The translations under genes and the position numbers were made by a program. From a virus: a DNA stretch of 63,068 nucleotides. The stretch spans positions 1 through 63,068 of IMG/VR virus record IMGVR_UViG_3300025325_000021. The stretch is one strand, 5' to 3'. The notes below the pieces were generated by a model, which ran no database searches, was not told the origin of the DNA, and worked only from the letters and a program-made list of their open reading frames with translations. Shown here one piece after another: positions 23,337-30,874 of this stretch; positions within the stretch are counted from its first letter, which is position 1; each line of letters opens with the position of its first letter.

Positions 23337-23588
23337 ACTACCACAATCGAGTACCACCAGGCAATGATCAAAACCACTCTGGTCAACGTAAGTCTGGAGC
23401 TTCCCGAATACGAGGGGCGCTCCTGGAGCGATGCGGAGATCAAAGAGGTCCTGGCGGGCGTAAAGCTGCCGGAGAATTTAGAACTCGGCCAGGCCCGCTT
23501 AGTTAATCTGGCTATCGGCTTCGTTACGATCAAAGACAACCAGGCGCATGTGCCCTGTGCACTGCGCTTCGAGGAAATCATCGGGTAA
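23334..23588 (+). CDS. Unknown protein downstream of element 1 (84 aa)
   Basis: A small alpha/beta protein (IKTTLVNVSLELPEYEGR at the N-terminus) without recognised family. The ATG immediately abuts the element's end, so its ancestral ribosome site (GAAGGAGA at about 22108-22115) is now 1.2 kb away. Translation may depend on the element-borne site. Followed 10 bp later by the next gene. Confidence 0.6.
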   Translation: MTTTIEYHQAMIKTTLVNVSLELPEYEGRSWSDAEIKEVLAGVKLPENLELGQARLVNLAIGFVTIKDNQAHVPCALRFEEIIG

Positions 23589-23598
23589 GAGGCTTAAA

Positions 23599-23865
23599 AT
23601 GGACGCAGTAAAACTCTTGTGTGAAGAAACAATGAAAGCAGCAGTCCTGATCCTGCGTGATCGGGGAATTGCCAACGGAGCAGACCCCGCCAAGTTATCC
23701 GCTGACCTGCGATCCACGTTACGTGCAGAGATCGACCGGGTAATGGCTGAATGGCAAGAGGCTATTGGTGCTAACCTGGGTGAGGCCTGGCTGCGAGAGA
23801 TGATGAATATCCAGTGCAACGAACTGGCGCTCAAGGCGCTGCGTGCCGGGGAATGGATCAGTTGA
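23599..23865 (+). CDS. Unknown helical protein (88 aa)
   Basis: The ATG at 23599 has AAGAGG upstream. Mostly helical with mixed charge (LRSTLRAEIDRVMAEWQEAIG). No family recognised. It overlaps the zinc-ribbon gene by 13 bp. Confidence 0.6.
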   Translation: MDAVKLLCEETMKAAVLILRDRGIANGADPAKLSADLRSTLRAEIDRVMAEWQEAIGANLGEAWLREMMNIQCNELALKALRAGEWIS

Positions 23866-24323
23866 TCACTCCGTACAATCCCAAAGGTGACATGGTCAAA
23901 GAAATCCTGGGGCGTCCTGTCGAGCTCCGCATGGTCATATTCGTTCACTCCCTGACCTGCACCGAGAGGACAGCCCGAATGGAGATGGAGCGTGCCGAGT
24001 GGGAGGCGACCTGGCCTCGTTACTGCCGGTCATGTGGCGGCTACGGGACAATGGAGTCCGGCGGCGACTGGGTCCCTTACGGCTCAGGGAATACGCGACT
24101 TCCATCCTACCCTGAACCCTGCTCGACCTGCGGCGAAGCCGGTCTTTGCCCCCGCTGCGGAGAACAGGTTGCCCACGACGCCGAATCTTCGGAGAACTTC
24201 TTTGAAGGCGAGGCCGCCTGCCCGTTCTGCGGTTGGTGCTGGGGAAAGAATCCCGGCGATGTTCTCCCTGAGGAACCGGAGTGCCACTGCTTCGAAATGG
24301 CGCACGGGTTCAGGGATTATTAG
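23853..24323 (+). CDS. Multi-zinc-ribbon protein (156 aa)
   Basis: The ATG at 23853 has GGGG upstream. Several CxxC pairs: CRSCGG (about residue 55), CSTCG and CPRCG (about 90-105), CPFCGWCW (about 125) and CHCF near the end, as in DnaJ-type or TFIIB-like ribbons. Probably a zinc-stabilised nucleic-acid or protein adaptor. Phage early regions often carry such genes; no specific function known. Confidence 0.6.
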   Translation: MDQLITPYNPKGDMVKEILGRPVELRMVIFVHSLTCTERTARMEMERAEWEATWPRYCRSCGGYGTMESGGDWVPYGSGNTRLPSYPEPCSTCGEAGLCPRCGEQVAHDAESSENFFEGEAACPFCGWCWGKNPGDVLPEEPECHCFEMAHGFRDY

Positions 24324-24342
24324 AAACGAGAGGAGTCACGAC

Positions 24343-24450
24343 ATGTTTGAGGGATATTCCGTTATGCAGGTTGCCTGGCTGGGTTATTGCCTGATCGGGC
24401 TACTCGTCATCTGTGCCCTGGGCATCTATGCAGTCATCACCGGGCGATGA
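24343..24450 (+). CDS. Single-helix membrane peptide (35 aa)
   Basis: A GAGAGGAG site precedes the ATG. The peptide begins MFEGYSVMQVAWLGY and continues with a hydrophobic helix ending in a basic residue. The stop overlaps the next ATG (ATGA), which supports real translation. Function unknown. Confidence 0.5.
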   Translation: MFEGYSVMQVAWLGYCLIGLLVICALGIYAVITGR

Positions 24451-24824
24451 GCAAGTACAACCGCAGGGGAGGCGCTCCGGTCACGATGGGGTATGTCCAG
24501 GGAGTGCGGGAGAATTACCCGCCCCAGTACCTGCATCCAAAATATCTAGTCTTCATCGAGCGGGCGCTGAATCTGAACCTCGAAGTCATCCTATACATGC
24601 CACAAGACAGCGTGTCCAAGTACGTGACCGTGAGACGCAAAGGAAAACGATTCAAAGTCAGGTTCAGCAACCATGTTCCAATCAAGTACCTTGAAGCGCA
24701 AAAATCCTGCGACTTCTTCGTCGGGGTAACGAACTTCGGCGTAACCAATACCGACCAGGCATGGACAGCCATGCTTAAGCATTTCAAGATCAAGGAGCAT
24801 ACGAATGAAAGTGACAAGCAGTAA
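24447..24824 (+). CDS. Unknown basic protein (125 aa)
   Basis: Starts at the ATGA overlap. Basic N-terminus and a strand-rich centre (SVSKYVTVRRKGKRFKVRF). No family recognised. It overlaps the next gene by 20 bp. Confidence 0.6.
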   Translation: MSKYNRRGGAPVTMGYVQGVRENYPPQYLHPKYLVFIERALNLNLEVILYMPQDSVSKYVTVRRKGKRFKVRFSNHVPIKYLEAQKSCDFFVGVTNFGVTNTDQAWTAMLKHFKIKEHTNESDKQ

Positions 24825-25020
24825 CTTCAAAGATTCAAAGTACAGCAAAGCCATTGTGGGGCGGCGCAGGGATAGGGAATATCCCCTGTGTTCTTCCGCC
24901 TCCGGCTGCCCCACTGCACGATACGTGGGCGGCACCAGCCGGTACCTGTGCGAGTGCAAAGACCCAACAAGCTGCCCGGGCGTCCTGCTGGCAGCCAGCC
25001 TGTACGAGGAGGCGGTCTGA
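24805..25020 (+). CDS. Small Cys-containing protein (71 aa)
   Basis: Contains five Cys spaced CSSASGC, then CECKDPTSC, which may bind zinc. The gene contains a strong nested inverted repeat (GTGGGGC at about 24856 with GCCCCAC at about 24911, around AGGGATA/TATCCCCT), so the mRNA is probably structured. The stop overlaps the methyltransferase ATG as TGATG. Confidence 0.5.
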   Translation: MKVTSSNFKDSKYSKAIVGRRRDREYPLCSSASGCPTARYVGGTSRYLCECKDPTSCPGVLLAASLYEEAV

Positions 25021-26030
25021 TGTTAAAACTCACAAAAGCACAAATGAAGGACCGTGACCGGATCGAAGCCTGGCTCAAGGGCGAGCCGTTCCGGGAGAAC
25101 AGCCGGGACAAGAACCCCAAAGTCCCCGAGTTGAGCGCAGATCAAATCCTGGAAACCTACGTCCCGGAGTGGATCTCCGATGGTGCCAAGTATTACACCC
25201 CGCGGGAAATGGCCTTGTGGTTAGGCCAGAGCACGGACGTCGCCATTGATCCGCGTTATCCGTTCCACCTACTCGAACCCTGCGCGGGGATCGGCAACCT
25301 GCTCCAGCCGTGGGCTGACCAGACTTCCGCCAGCATCTTCGCTTATGACCTTGACCCGGAAGCCGTCGAAATTGGACGCAAGCTCTTCCCCTTGGTTGAA
25401 TGGCATCGTGCGTCCGTGTTGGACGATTTTGAGGCGCACCGGTCGAAATATGACATGGTGGTGATGAACCCGCCGATTGGCATCTCCTGGGGGACGGCAG
25501 GCGGGATGGCGAACAGCGCAACCGGAGCAGTCAAGTCCGAGCATTTGTTTCTGGAGTTCGCCGTCCATGCCCTGAAACCTGGAGGCGTCCTTGCCGCTCT
25601 GGCTACCTACAATTGGATAGACCGACTCCCCAAGAAACTGCGGGCATGGTTCGATGAGCGGGTCGAGACAGTAGATATTGATGACCTGGGAGAAGCGCCG
25701 GGCGAATTCCGCTTCACCAAGATCACGGTTCACGGCTGGGTCATCCGGCGCAACGAAAGACATCACCCGCAAATGAAGCAGTTCCGGGAAACCGAGGTAA
25801 AAGCAGCCATTCCCCCGAACGCGGTGCATGTCCCTCATTCAGTCTACGACGCGCTGGCAACCGTCGAGCGAGGCGAATACCTGGCGTCTGTCAAACGAAC
25901 CACCGCTATACTTAAAGCCAGTGGCTTCCGGAAGATCGCCAAGTGGGTCGAAAGTCACCCCCTGGAGTATGGCCAGGGGTATTGGATGGGATTCGTGTCC
26001 GATGACAAGCCGCTGCTTTTGCTGAGCTAA
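25020..26030 (+). CDS. N6-adenine DNA methyltransferase-like protein (336 aa)
   Basis: Class I SAM methyltransferase with the order of gamma/HsdM-type enzymes: KYYTPREMALWL, HLLEPCAGIGNLL (motif I), SIFAYDLDPEAVEIG (motif II), YDMVVMNPPIG (motif IV, NPP followed by I rather than the usual Y/F/W). GGVLAALATYNWI follows. The Ile at the fourth catalytic position is unusual and may alter base specificity. No restriction partner nearby, so a protective or regulatory orphan methylase is likely. Confidence 0.75.
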   Translation: MLKLTKAQMKDRDRIEAWLKGEPFRENSRDKNPKVPELSADQILETYVPEWISDGAKYYTPREMALWLGQSTDVAIDPRYPFHLLEPCAGIGNLLQPWADQTSASIFAYDLDPEAVEIGRKLFPLVEWHRASVLDDFEAHRSKYDMVVMNPPIGISWGTAGGMANSATGAVKSEHLFLEFAVHALKPGGVLAALATYNWIDRLPKKLRAWFDERVETVDIDDLGEAPGEFRFTKITVHGWVIRRNERHHPQMKQFRETEVKAAIPPNAVHVPHSVYDALATVERGEYLASVKRTTAILKASGFRKIAKWVESHPLEYGQGYWMGFVSDDKPLLLLS

Positions 26031-26037
26031 AGCACTT

Positions 26038-26062
26038 CCCCGCCTGAGGGGGGCAGGCGGGG
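26038..26062 (+). terminator. GC-rich hairpin after the methyltransferase
   Basis: CCCCGCCT (26038-26045) pairs with AGGCGGGG (26055-26062). No T-run follows, so termination is uncertain. The hairpin resembles the IS200/IS605-type end hairpins in the window but lacks the short loop and a partner end. Confidence 0.4.
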
Positions 26063-26118
26063 ATAGGGAGAACACGACGTATCGGGTTCTGTGCTGATAA
26101 TAGCACTGGACTCACGTT

Positions 26119-26135
26119 TTGTCAATAATTGACAA
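26119..26135. promoter_or_regulatory. Palindromic operator candidate
   Basis: TTGTCAATAATTGACAA is a perfect 8-bp inverted repeat around one base, 32 bp upstream of the wHTH gene's start. A related site is at 30686-30702. Autoregulation by the wHTH protein is an inference. Confidence 0.5.
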
Positions 26136-26166
26136 GAGAGGAAAATTTGATGGAAAGGAAAATTTG

Positions 26167-26484
26167 ATGGAAAAAGGAAGCAAATCAGACAGCTACAAAG
26201 CCGGCATTGAGATGCGCGCCCGCATCCTCACCGTAATCGAGCAATGGTGGAAAGAGCGCAACCGACCCCCGTCTCGCCAGGAGCTTGCCGATACCCTGGA
26301 AACCGTCCCGCAGAACGTGAATCATCACCTGCGAATCATGCGCCGCCTGGGGATAATCACCATGACCGGCAAAAAACTGAACATAATCAAGCCAGTTACA
26401 GGCGACGCCGTTGTCCCAACTGACGGAGAACAACCGACGCCAAATGATGGATGGATGAGATCCTCTTTGCCCTGGTTGTCCTAG
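26167..26484 (+). CDS. Winged-helix regulator, LexA-N-like (105 aa)
   Basis: Residues about 15-70 form a LexA-type winged helix: RILTVIEQWWKERNRPPSRQELADTL, then VNHHLRIMRRLGIITMTGKKLNI. No LexA protease domain follows, so it is a stand-alone DNA-binding protein. The ribosome site plus start codon (about 17 bp) is tandemly duplicated; the first ATG (26150) opens only five codons. A palindrome upstream suggests autoregulation. Confidence 0.7.
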   Translation: MEKGSKSDSYKAGIEMRARILTVIEQWWKERNRPPSRQELADTLETVPQNVNHHLRIMRRLGIITMTGKKLNIIKPVTGDAVVPTDGEQPTPNDGWMRSSLPWLS

Positions 26485-26555
26485 CGATCCGGTCAGCGCA
26501 GATCAGCCGGGAGGAAGAAGCCAAAAATAACTTGCCTGAAAGTCAGAAAACATAA
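26451..26555 (+). CDS. Possible small membrane peptide (34 aa)
   Basis: Overlaps the end of the wHTH gene in another frame. Begins MDEILFALVVLAI with a short hydrophobic stretch, then a charged tail. Its stop lies in the -10 region of the next promoter. Ribosome site weak, so confidence is low. Confidence 0.3.
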   Translation: MDEILFALVVLAIRSAQISREEEAKNNLPESQKT

Positions 26556-26561
26556 TATAAT
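26532..26561 (+). promoter_or_regulatory. Promoter upstream of the replication unit
   Basis: TTGCCT (26532-26537) and TATAAT (26556-26561) with an 18-bp spacer. It lacks the TTTTCT spacer and leader of the six early promoters. The transcript would begin with the structured region below. Confidence 0.5.
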
Positions 26562-26573
26562 ATGAGCACAAGT

Positions 26574-26731
26574 AAATGCGGAGTGGCAACCGAAAAGAAG
26601 CCGCACGGGAGTAGCGCCCCGGATAGTACCGCAAATCAGGCCGCCTTTTGGGTGAGCCTGTCGCCTTCAATCTTTCTACTATGAAGAAGCGCTACAGGCG
26701 GACAGGTTTACCCCAAAGGCGGCCTGTATTT
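26574..26731 (+). ncRNA. Structured leader with a 26-bp imperfect hairpin
   Basis: The arms 26637-26662 and 26701-26726 pair with 23 Watson-Crick pairs, two G-U and one mismatch, around a 38-nt loop. Upstream, GCGG/CCGC segments (26578-26624) may form smaller helices. The region separates the promoter from the small basic protein gene at 26748. It may be a regulatory leader, an antitermination structure or a replication-origin feature; no known riboswitch recognised. Confidence 0.5.
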
Positions 26732-26747
26732 CAGAAGGGAGAATAGT

Positions 26748-26894
26748 ATGCCAAGAATCAAGCTACGGTCAAAACTTTATCGAGCAGCCCGGCTCCTGGG
26801 TGACGTGCAAGCCGTATCGCGTGGCCCCGTCGCCATCATCAAAAGAGCAATACGCAAAAGAGCCTGGAAAGCCTGGGGGAAACTATGGAAATAA
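26748..26894 (+). CDS. Small basic protein (48 aa)
   Basis: Preceded by AGAAGGGAGAA at good spacing. Very basic and helical (MPRIKLRSKLYRAARLLG start, RAIRKRAWKAWGKLWK end), a pattern seen in short phage and plasmid proteins next to replication genes. It overlaps the replication initiator start by 10 bp. Probably binds nucleic acid. Confidence 0.55.
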   Translation: MPRIKLRSKLYRAARLLGDVQAVSRGPVAIIKRAIRKRAWKAWGKLWK

Positions 26895-27823
26895 AGACTC
26901 TCAGCAATCGGGAATTGATTAGCCTGGTAATCCGGAAATTCTCAGGGCATGAGAGGCTCCTTACCTGTCCGAGAATTTATATAGAAATGGCCGATGGCGA
27001 CCTGTACTCCGCGGTGTTCCTCAACCAGTGCGTGTACTGGTCCGACAGGGGAAAGCACGGCTGGTTCTACAAGTCAGTAAACGAATGGCAGACTGAACTG
27101 GGATCTGGATACACCCAGTACCGAGTAAACAAGATAACCGAGTTTTGGAAAGACCGCTTCATCCTGGAAACCCAGTTACGAAAAGCGCGGGGTGTCCCAA
27201 CGCAGCATTACCGCGTAAACGTCCATGCCATCGCCGCCCTGATCCTGTGGGTAAACGAGTTCGGGTTATCAAATTTTTTAATAATGGATTTTGAAAAATT
27301 TTTACAATCTGATTATGAAAAAATTTCACAATCCATTAACATAGATTACACAAAGATTACTCCAGGGAGCGCAGGCGCTCCGGAAGTCCTCACTCCTAAG
27401 GAGTTGGGGTTTGGAGATCCGGTTCCTGATTCCGGGAAGCGCGGCCCAAAAAACGCTGCCGAGGCAAAGGAGCGTATCGCCGCGGCGCTGGCGCGCAGCC
27501 AGGCTACCCAAGCCTCCGGCGCTCCTGACCTGTCCTGGCTCTCGGAGAACGTCCGCCACCTTGCCGCTGCCTTCATCCAGGCAGCAGGTGAACAGCACCG
27601 CCCGGTCAAGGATGACCGCAGCAAGTGGCGCAAGATACTGGCGCAGTGGACGGAGCTGGGGCTTACCGCTGAACAGATCGGGGAGGCAGTACTGGAGATG
27701 CGCGATAAGGGGCTGACCATCGGCGGCCCGGAGTCGGTCACCAAGACCGCCCGGGACTTACCTGCAAAAGAGCGCCAGGACGAAAAGAGTTTATTGCCGT
27801 TATTCTCTGCAAGGAGGGATTGA
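26885..27823 (+). CDS. Replication initiator / helicase-loader-like protein (312 aa)
   Basis: The N-terminal winged-helix part (FLNQCVYWSDRG, WFYKSVNEWQTELGSGYTQY) is typical of phage replication initiators and DnaD-like proteins. A low-complexity linker at about 150-200 follows, then a helical C-terminal domain (WRKILAQWTELGLTAEQIGEAV). Placed directly before dnaB, as expected for an origin-binding helicase loader. The central AT-rich stretch (about 27260-27360) stands out from its neighbours. Confidence 0.7.
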   Translation: MEIKTLSNRELISLVIRKFSGHERLLTCPRIYIEMADGDLYSAVFLNQCVYWSDRGKHGWFYKSVNEWQTELGSGYTQYRVNKITEFWKDRFILETQLRKARGVPTQHYRVNVHAIAALILWVNEFGLSNFLIMDFEKFLQSDYEKISQSINIDYTKITPGSAGAPEVLTPKELGFGDPVPDSGKRGPKNAAEAKERIAAALARSQATQASGAPDLSWLSENVRHLAAAFIQAAGEQHRPVKDDRSKWRKILAQWTELGLTAEQIGEAVLEMRDKGLTIGGPESVTKTARDLPAKERQDEKSLLPLFSARRD

Positions 27824-29175
27824 TGGACGCACCAATGTTTCCCCACAATGCCGAAGCCGAAGAGGCTTTGATCGGGTCAGTGATAATCCACCCTGCTGCT
27901 TACTGGCAGGTCGCCGGCGATGTCCAGGCGTCAGACTTTTACATCGAGCGCAACCGCTGGATGTGGGAGGCAGTTACTGTCCTGATAAAAAAGAACGTCC
28001 CCGTTGACATCATCAGCCTGTGCGACCAGATGCAGAAAGCCGGGACGCTCACCGATTCCGGGGGCGAGACCCGCATCGCTCAACTAATAAATGCCGTGCC
28101 GTCATCCATGCACGCTCAACAGTATGCGGAGATCGTCCTGGAGATGGCGCAGCGGAGGAAGATGATCGAAGTCGCCTCCGAGCTTGCCCGCACCGCGCAC
28201 CGCATGGATGAGGACTACCACGCCGGGGCAGTCAAAGCCATCGACTCCCTTGCCCCCGCTGCCGGTGCGGGCGGGGAGACGGTCACCCTGGGTGAGGCGC
28301 TTAGTGCGCTGTATGACCAGGTTCACGAGCGGATGCAAAGTCCAAGACGCGTCGGATTGCCTACCGGCTTAGTCGATCTTGACGGCCTGCTACACGGGGG
28401 TTTCGAGCCTGGATATAACATGCTGGTCGGCAGGCCCAAGATCGGCAAAAGCAAGCTGGCAAAGCAGATCGCGGTCGCCTGGGCGGAGGCCAACCATCCG
28501 GGAGCTATATTCTCGATGGAAATGAGAGCGGAAGCTGTTGTCCGGCGAATCGCCTCCGCGCGTTCCGGCGTCCAGACCTGGAAACTCAAGTCCGGGGAGC
28601 TTGACCCAGAGGACATCCCAGCGTTCATCAATGCAGTCGGGGAGCTGTCCGACCTCCCGTTGTATATCGACGACACCCCGATGATCACCGCCCCCCAGTT
28701 GCGGGGAAAGATCGCCAAGCTCAAAGCCCGACAGGGGATCGAATGGTTCGTCCTGGATTACCTGCTGCTGATGGGCGGGAAAGGCAAAAGCCAGGACGAG
28801 GAGGAGTTCTCGCAGGAGGTCTCACGCCAGATCAAGGCTATCTGCCAGGGAGAAAACCTGGTCGGGCTGATAATCAATTCAGTCACCAAAGACCAGATGG
28901 GCAACGTCACTCCCGGCCTGCGAACGCCAAGGGGCAGCGGCCAGCTAATCCATGACGTCGATGTCATGATGGTGCTGACCGAGCATCTTGCGGAGAAAGC
29001 AGCTTACTCCGATTCCCGCCTCGCCACGTTATCAGTTATCGCCAACCGAGACGGAAACGAGGGGCGAATAGACTTGGTCCGCGATCCTGACTTCCCTGTT
29101 TTCCATAGCGTCGAACTGCGAACCATGAGCAGTCCGAGCTACGGCGATGTATCACACTGGAGCAATGATCGATGA
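27823..29175 (+). CDS. dnaB: Replicative DNA helicase, DnaB-like (450 aa)
   Basis: ATG at 27823 with AAGGAGG upstream. N-terminal domain (MFPHNAEAEEALIGSVI), then RecA-type motor: PTGLVDLDGLLHGGFEPG, Walker A MLVGRPKIGKSKLA, IFSMEM, and a strand EWFVLDYLLLMGG as motif H2/B. Walker A has GRPKIGKS in place of the usual GRPSMGKT. The C-terminus has NRDGNEGRIDLV. Unwinds DNA at the phage fork. Confidence 0.9.
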   Translation: MDAPMFPHNAEAEEALIGSVIIHPAAYWQVAGDVQASDFYIERNRWMWEAVTVLIKKNVPVDIISLCDQMQKAGTLTDSGGETRIAQLINAVPSSMHAQQYAEIVLEMAQRRKMIEVASELARTAHRMDEDYHAGAVKAIDSLAPAAGAGGETVTLGEALSALYDQVHERMQSPRRVGLPTGLVDLDGLLHGGFEPGYNMLVGRPKIGKSKLAKQIAVAWAEANHPGAIFSMEMRAEAVVRRIASARSGVQTWKLKSGELDPEDIPAFINAVGELSDLPLYIDDTPMITAPQLRGKIAKLKARQGIEWFVLDYLLLMGGKGKSQDEEEFSQEVSRQIKAICQGENLVGLIINSVTKDQMGNVTPGLRTPRGSGQLIHDVDVMMVLTEHLAEKAAYSDSRLATLSVIANRDGNEGRIDLVRDPDFPVFHSVELRTMSSPSYGDVSHWSNDR

Positions 29176-30005
29176 CTAGCGACAGAAATACTGCTGAGCG
29201 CATCCTCACCCCGCTTGAGGTCCGGAAATGGCTCGCCCATTATTTGAAGGAATGGGAGAAAGATGAACCAGAGATCAGCGAGGGACGCAGGAAAGCCATA
29301 GTCGGTGACCTCAACCGGGCGCTGTCTGCCCCGAACCGGGAGCCGAACCGGGAGCGGCGTCTTCTCCTGGGGTGGGTCTTCTGCCGTGCAGACAAAGCGC
29401 CTCAAGAATTCTCCTCGAAGCTGCTCTCGCTTGCGGAATGGTTCGCCCTCAACCGCTGGACAGGATCACGGAAAGTAGGTGACCGATGGTCTGTGCGCTC
29501 CACCTTCCCCGCTGAGGCGCGCTGGATCGCTAACTGTGCCCTGTATGACGCCGGGCGGGTCAAGGAAAACCCCGCCTTGACGATGGCGGAGATCGAACAG
29601 TTCTGGCAGGCGCACATGTACGACATCAACCAGGACGAGGATTTTTTTATAGCCGCGATGGAGATCGGGGGCATTCCTACTGCGGCAATCACAGTCACCG
29701 TTGCGCGCTGGGTACAGCTTGACCAGGCGGGGATGGCACCTCCGGTAGCCTACGGGGGACGCGAGATCATCGCTGTTGCCAGAGACAACACGTACCCCAA
29801 CGAACAGCCGATCCGCTATATTCTGTGGTTCGGAGACAACAAAGAACCCGAAGCCCTGGGCGTGCCGGGGAATACCGTCCTGGACACTGTCCGTCAGCCC
29901 GGGGAGCTAATCGACCTTGCCGAGATCGCAAACGAGGCACCAGAAATGCTACCGGCAGTACCTCTGCCGAGGGAGACGGAGAATGAACACGTTCCTGACT
30001 GGTAA
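29172..30005 (+). CDS. Unknown replication-region protein (277 aa)
   Basis: Overlaps dnaB by 4 bp, so probably made with it. Helical N-terminus, then a mixed domain (LSLAEWFALNRWTGSRK; RWVQLDQAGMAPPVAYGG). No polymerase, primase or nuclease motif seen. A helicase accessory or primase-like role is only suggested by position. Confidence 0.6.
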   Translation: MTSDRNTAERILTPLEVRKWLAHYLKEWEKDEPEISEGRRKAIVGDLNRALSAPNREPNRERRLLLGWVFCRADKAPQEFSSKLLSLAEWFALNRWTGSRKVGDRWSVRSTFPAEARWIANCALYDAGRVKENPALTMAEIEQFWQAHMYDINQDEDFFIAAMEIGGIPTAAITVTVARWVQLDQAGMAPPVAYGGREIIAVARDNTYPNEQPIRYILWFGDNKEPEALGVPGNTVLDTVRQPGELIDLAEIANEAPEMLPAVPLPRETENEHVPDW

Positions 30006-30684
30006 CAAGGTTGGCGTCGCTTTGCTGTTCGATGCCATCCCGGAGTCCGAGCAACAGGAGTTTCAGGCAATCGGCGACCGCTGGGAGTACGATTACTGGC
30101 GCATCGGCGACAAGGTCAACGAATGGAAAGAAAAAGTCCGTGATCAATATCTGCCAGTCACGGATGAGCATGTGTACCGATTCATGGCGTACCTATTGGG
30201 TGACCGGATCAGGGCGCGCACCGTGCGCTACTATGCTGACGTCGCCCGCTTCTATTCCGGGGTACGATTCCAGACTAGGGACGATTATGATGTACTGACA
30301 TTTACGCATTTTGCGATCGCATCCAGAGGAGAATCATGGCTGATACTGCTCGACGCCTGCGTGGAGTATATGCACTTCCACGGCGGCAGGCGACCGACCG
30401 TGGGATGGTTGGAAAAACTGCTCGGCCAGCCAACGTCTCAACCGGAGCCGCCAAATGAATGGCGTGACGGGGACATCCTGGCGCTAGCAAATTCCGATGA
30501 CGCTATGGCGTATGATGTCATGGGGACGGGGACGATCATCCCCGCCGTCCTTGCCTCGTTTCAAAGCGCCGTGCAGCGCCTAGTCGCTAACCTGCACCGA
30601 TTCCCGATCAGCGACGAAGCCAGGCAACGCATCCAGGCTGCATCCGAGACGCTACTGGATGAGCTGAGCAAAGCACTAAGCTGA
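29983..30684 (+). CDS. Unknown replication-region protein (233 aa)
   Basis: Start at 29983 overlaps the upstream gene by 23 bp, with GGAGA nearby. Predominantly helical (RWEYDYWRIGDKVNEWKEK; RTVRYYADVARFYSGV). No motif recognised. Followed by the operator-like palindrome and a terminator. Confidence 0.6.
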   Translation: MNTFLTGNKVGVALLFDAIPESEQQEFQAIGDRWEYDYWRIGDKVNEWKEKVRDQYLPVTDEHVYRFMAYLLGDRIRARTVRYYADVARFYSGVRFQTRDDYDVLTFTHFAIASRGESWLILLDACVEYMHFHGGRRPTVGWLEKLLGQPTSQPEPPNEWRDGDILALANSDDAMAYDVMGTGTIIPAVLASFQSAVQRLVANLHRFPISDEARQRIQAASETLLDELSKALS

Positions 30685-30685
30685 A

Positions 30686-30702
30686 TTGTCAATTATTGCC
30701 AT
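30686..30702. promoter_or_regulatory. Second palindromic operator candidate
   Basis: TTGTCAATTATTGCCAT matches the 26119 palindrome in the whole left half and six of eight bases of the right half. It lies just after the 30684 stop and ahead of a TATAAT at 30721-30726. Confidence 0.4.
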
Positions 30703-30761
30703 GCGCGCCCCTCCGCGGGGTATAATCCTGGCGATGCTTCCCAGTGGAGCATTTTCGTGAC

Positions 30762-30794
30762 AAGAACCGACGCGCCTCCCTCGCGCCGGTTCTT
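30762..30794 (+). terminator. Rho-independent terminator
   Basis: AAGAACCGaCGCG (30762-30774) pairs with CGCGcCGGTTCTT (30782-30794), with a single mismatch. It ends the replication unit ahead of promoter P5. A short hairpin (GATGCT/AGCATT near 30734-30754) upstream, and a TATAAT at 30721, leave open a small RNA. Confidence 0.65.
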
Positions 30795-30807
30795 ATCATA
30801 TTGCCTC

Positions 30808-30836
30808 TTGACAATTTTTCTCAAATGGGCTATAAT
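30808..30836 (+). promoter_or_regulatory. Early-type promoter P5
   Basis: TTGACA at 30808-30813 and TATAAT at 30831-30836, 17-bp spacer with TTTTCT, leader AGGACAACAGATCA and GCGGAGAAA before the helicase start. Confidence 0.85.
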
Positions 30837-30874
30837 AAACGCATAGGACAACAGATCACAAGCGGAGAAAATCA

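Noticed and set aside
22186-23337. Long plus-strand frame of 383 codons over tnpB
   Set aside because: Antisense shadow of an intact TnpB; no ribosome site and no family-like features.
24856-24917. Nested inverted repeat as a mobile-element end or riboswitch
   Set aside because: It lies fully within a translated small gene with normal overlaps; probably local mRNA structure.
26038-26062. Fourth IS200/IS605-type remnant after the methyltransferase
   Set aside because: Only one hairpin, with a longer loop, and no partner end or internal shared motif.
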